Assembly: GCA_023412175.1 (NCBI GenBank)
Contig: JAEYOB010000769.1
Span: 1 to 8,062, forward strand
DNA: 8,062 nt
Origin: Pseudomonadota bacterium
GTDB lineage: Bacteria; Pseudomonadota; Alphaproteobacteria; Azospirillales; Azospirillaceae
Direction of reading: 5' to 3'
Positions within the stretch are counted from its first letter, which is position 1, and each line of letters opens with the position of its first letter. The notes beneath the pieces were generated by a model. That model saw nothing but the letters and a program-made list of their open reading frames with translations. It did not search any database and had not been told where the DNA came from. Shown here piece after piece: positions 6,319 to 8,062 of this stretch. A program made the translations under genes and the position numbers.

Positions 6319-6367
6319 CTTCGCGCCACGTTAGGGCATTCCATATCGCAACTGCGAGATCACGCCC

Positions 6368-6835
6368 GTGACCGAACCCAAGGCGACCGACTTCAAGCCC
6401 CGCGATCCCGACTGGAAGGCCCGCTGTCTGGCGGCGTTCGAGAAGCAGCCCATCGCCAAGTCGCTCGGCATTTCCCTGGCGGCGCTGGAGCCCGGCTTCT
6501 GCGAGATGCGCCTGCCGTTCCAACCGGAACTGACGCAGCAGCATGGCTTTTTCCAGGCGGGCATCGTGGCGATGCTGGCCGACAACGCCGGCGGCTGGGC
6601 GGCCTACACGCTGATGCCGCCGAAGTCGGAGGTGCTGGCCGTCGAGTTCAAGATCAATCTCATGGCCCCGGCGAAGGGCGATGAGATGATCGCGCGGGCG
6701 CGCGTCGTGAAGTCCGGCCGCACGCTGACCATCGTTTCCATCGACGTGTCCATGCTGGACGGCGGGCGCGAGGTGGAGTGCGCGCTGATGCAGCAGACCT
6801 GCATCACCATCCTCGATTCCGGCAAGGGCGGCTGA
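6368..6835 (+). CDS. Hotdog-fold thioesterase, PaaI-like
   Basis: The product has 155 residues and the expected single hotdog domain. The motif QHGFFQAGIVAMLADNAGGWAA at 58-79 matches the family pattern of His-Gly, then a helix ending in Leu-Ala-Asp. His59 and Asp72 are the likely active-site residues, with Gly76 at the dimer core. The strands VEFKINLMAPAKGDEMIARARVVKSGRT (92-119) and TIVSIDVSML are typical of PaaI/YigI-like proteins, which hydrolyse acyl- or phenylacetyl-CoA thioesters. The substrate cannot be told from sequence. The start codon is GTG at 6368. The next in-frame Met (residue 47) lies inside the fold, so GTG is needed. Only a weak GCGAGA precedes it. It stands 49 bases after thiG, so it may be cotranscribed, yet it has no thiamine role. 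Upstream of isovaleryl-CoA dehydrogenase the same GTTAGGGCA word recurs. Confidence 0.87.
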   Translation: MTEPKATDFKPRDPDWKARCLAAFEKQPIAKSLGISLAALEPGFCEMRLPFQPELTQQHGFFQAGIVAMLADNAGGWAAYTLMPPKSEVLAVEFKINLMAPAKGDEMIARARVVKSGRTLTIVSIDVSMLDGGREVECALMQQTCITILDSGKGG

Positions 6836-6902
6836 CGGTCGTTCGGTTTCCTGTCAACCGTGGAAACTCTGCGGTCATGCAACTTTTCCGGTTGCGGCGG
6901 TT

Positions 6903-6933
6903 GATGGCTGCGGACTATTTGCGGCCAGCCATC
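6903..6933 (+). repeat. 8-base inverted repeat before an exported-protein gene
   Basis: GATGGCTG (6903-6910) and CAGCCATC (6926-6933) are perfect reverse complements, separated by 15 bases that include the AT-rich ACTATTTG. The repeat ends eight bases before the GGAAGAAGGAG ribosome site of the gene starting at 6960. It could be an operator around a -10 element or a leader hairpin. No T run follows, so it is not a terminator. Confidence 0.5.
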
Positions 6934-6959
6934 CAGGGCAGGAAGAAGGAGTGGGGACG

Positions 6960-7418
6960 ATGATGCGTTCGAGCGTTGCGGGTGTGTGTGCGGTTGCCCT
7001 GATGGCGGGAGCGGCGTTGCTTGCTGCGCCCGTGCAGGCGAAGGAACCGGCGGCGTGTCAGGCGATCTCCTTCCGCTCGATCCCGTCGGGTTCGCCCGAC
7101 GGCGTGCAGGACGCCGGGCTGAAGCCCACCAGGTCCGGCAAGGTCGAGATCAAGGCCGAGATCCAGGGCGGGATGGCGAAGAACTACTTCATGACGCTGA
7201 AGGGCAACAAGGTCGAGGCGGACGCCAAGGGGCCGAAGGTCTCCGACGCCTGCCTGAAGTCGAAGAACGTGGCGCTGCCCTACAAGACGCAGGCCGCGGG
7301 GGCCTGCACCGGCGACCGTTTCCGCGTCGTCATCGAGAACCAGGGCGGCAAGAAGGTCGCCCAGTTCTTCGGCCTCCAGGGTGACGCCTGGGCGCACTGC
7401 TCCAGCGCGGTCATGTGA
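6960..7418 (+). CDS. Small exported four-cysteine protein, function unknown
   Basis: The frame encodes 152 residues with a strong Sec signal peptide: Arg3, then the hydrophobic core VAGVCAVALMAGAALLAA at about 6-23, then PVQA cut before Lys28. The mature part is a basic, Lys-rich domain of about 125 residues with exactly four cysteines (33, 98, 116, 147), which could make two disulfides in the periplasm. Other visible features are KVEIKAEIQGGMAKNYFMTLKGN and DRFRVVIENQGGKKVAQFFG, suggesting an all-beta fold. I do not recognise the family. A GTG at 6951 opens the same frame three codons earlier, but AAGGAG (6946-6951) overlaps it and is spaced ideally for ATG 6960. The gene has its own terminator at 7440-7465, so it probably forms a single-gene unit. 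Confidence 0.8.
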   Translation: MMRSSVAGVCAVALMAGAALLAAPVQAKEPAACQAISFRSIPSGSPDGVQDAGLKPTRSGKVEIKAEIQGGMAKNYFMTLKGNKVEADAKGPKVSDACLKSKNVALPYKTQAAGACTGDRFRVVIENQGGKKVAQFFGLQGDAWAHCSSAVM

Positions 7419-7439
7419 CATCTGCCTCAGGGCATCCGG

Positions 7440-7465
7440 CGGGGCGCTCCGGCGCCCCGTTTTTT
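7440..7465 (+). terminator. Intrinsic terminator after the exported-protein gene
   Basis: CGGGGCGC (7440-7447) and GCGCCCCG (7452-7459) form a perfect eight-pair stem with the four-base loop TCCG, followed at once by T6 (7460-7465). It lies 21 bases past the stop at 7418 and isolates this gene from the acyl-CoA dehydrogenase gene. Confidence 0.94.
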
Positions 7466-7481
7466 CGTTAAGACGCTTTCC

Positions 7482-7495
7482 ATACGCTACCGTAT
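7482..7495. promoter_or_regulatory. Inverted repeat ATACG-N4-CGTAT, operator candidate
   Basis: ATACG (7482-7486), CTAC, CGTAT (7491-7495) is a perfect palindrome of five-base arms in the gap between the terminator and the isovaleryl-CoA dehydrogenase start. It sits just upstream of the best promoter guess (TTCCCA 7497-7502 and TATGTT 7520-7525, spacer 17). A regulator of branched-chain amino acid or fatty acid breakdown would be a reasonable ligand, but the site is not assigned to any. Confidence 0.35.
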
Positions 7496-7496
7496 C

Positions 7497-7525
7497 TTCC
7501 CAAGCGGCCCGGCTCGGGCTATGTT
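7497..7525 (+). promoter_or_regulatory. Possible promoter of the isovaleryl-CoA dehydrogenase gene
   Basis: TTCCCA (7497-7502) and TATGTT (7520-7525) are 17 bases apart, each matching four of six consensus positions. A promoter is expected here, because a strong terminator ends the preceding unit at 7465. Initiation near 7532 would give a leader of about 28 bases. Confidence 0.35.
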
Positions 7526-7559
7526 AGGGCAACGAACGACATTCCCCGGGGAGGAAACC

Positions 7560-8062
7560 ATGCTGTCCAACCAGCTGCCGTCGCTGAATTTCGACCTTGG
7601 CGAGACGGCAGACATGCTGCGCGATTCCGTGCGCAGCTTCGCCTCCGACGAAATTGCACCGCGCGCCGCCGACATCGACCGCGAGAACGAGTTTCCGGCC
7701 GACCTCTGGCGCAAGATGGGCGACCTGGGCATCCTCGGCGTGACCGTCGAGGAGGAGTACGGTGGCGCCGGCATGGGCTATCTGGAGCACGTGGTGGCGA
7801 TGGAGGAGATCTCCCGCGCCTCGGCCTCGGTGGGCCTGAGCTACGGCGCGCACTCCAACCTGTGCGTCAACCAGATCCGCAAGAACGGCAACGAGGAGCA
7901 GAAGCGCAGGTACCTGCCCAAGCTGATCTCCGGCGAGCACGTCGGTGCGCTGGCGATGTCGGAGCCGGGGGCGGGATCGGACGTGGTGTCCATGCGGCTC
8001 AAGGCCGAGAAGAAGGGCGACCGCTACGTCCTCAACGGCACCAAGATGTGGATCACCAACGG
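7560..8062 (+). CDS. ivd: Isovaleryl-CoA dehydrogenase, 5' part
   Basis: This FAD enzyme oxidises isovaleryl-CoA to 3-methylcrotonyl-CoA in leucine breakdown and passes electrons to ETF. The window holds 167 complete codons and the frame is open at its edge. It begins with the all-helical acyl-CoA dehydrogenase N-domain ([20 protein letters not shown], then [19 protein letters not shown]). The stretch from [18 protein letters not shown] through [19 protein letters not shown] is very close to what I recall of human IVD, which favours isovaleryl-CoA over other short-chain substrates. [13 protein letters not shown] at 132-144 is the family's FAD-binding signature 1. The catalytic Glu lies beyond the window. 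GGGGAGG at about 7548-7554 gives a strong ribosome site for ATG 7560. It is probably first in a leucine-degradation (liu) cluster, but the following genes are not visible. liuA is the alternative symbol. Confidence 0.95.
   Translation, partial: MLSNQLPSLNFDLGETADMLRDSVRSFASDEIAPRAADIDRENEFPADLWRKMGDLGILGVTVEEEYGGAGMGYLEHVVAMEEISRASASVGLSYGAHSNLCVNQIRKNGNEEQKRRYLPKLISGEHVGALAMSEPGAGSDVVSMRLKAEKKGDRYVLNGTKMWITN

Noticed and set aside
6879..6895. GCAAC-N7-GTTGC hairpin after the thioesterase gene
   Set aside because: Five-pair stem without a T run; expected by chance at this GC content.

Overview
This is a high-GC window whose genes look like the ordinary chromosome of an alphaproteobacterium, most likely a member of the Rhodospirillales such as an Azospirillum relative. 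The assignment rests on the GC-rich codon use, the style of the LipB, MgtE and ThiO/S/G proteins, and a TPP riboswitch ahead of a thiO-thiS-thiG run. It is an inference and was not checked against a database. I see no insertion sequence, prophage gene, CRISPR array or recombinase, and nothing that marks an island.

Layout. Positions 1-454 hold the end of a small 2TM-domain membrane protein, translationally coupled through an ATGA overlap to an acylphosphatase. Positions 569-1048 encode a small exported protein of unknown function. It converges on lipB (minus strand, 1045-1716), and the two stop codons overlap. A tRNA-Leu with anticodon GAG lies at 1829-1915. It is followed by a probable bidirectional terminator that also serves a minus-strand STAS-domain (anti-anti-sigma-like) gene ending at 2007. 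Divergent from that gene is mgtE (2569-4005), a Mg2+ channel/transporter with N, CBS and membrane domains. Its 5' leader contains a long stem-loop and an overlapping proline-rich small ORF.

From 4050 a complete TPP (THI-box) riboswitch precedes thiO-thiS-thiG (4133-6318). Together these make the thiazole half of thiamine: ThiO oxidises glycine to the imine, ThiS carries the sulfur as a C-terminal thiocarboxylate, and ThiG condenses both with deoxyxylulose phosphate. The riboswitch contains the ribosome binding site of thiO, so control is probably translational. No thiC, thiD, thiE or thiF is in the window.

After thiG come a hotdog-fold (PaaI-like) thioesterase starting with GTG (6368-6835), a second small exported protein with four cysteines (6960-7418) ending in a textbook intrinsic terminator, and the first 167 codons of an isovaleryl-CoA dehydrogenase (7560 to the window edge), probably the first gene of a leucine-degradation cluster.

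The strongest candidates for unexplained biology are regulatory: the mgtE leader, the compact TPP switch, and several inverted repeats in front of the exported-protein and acyl-CoA dehydrogenase genes. The protein-coding content is mostly well-known families plus two small exported proteins that I cannot name.
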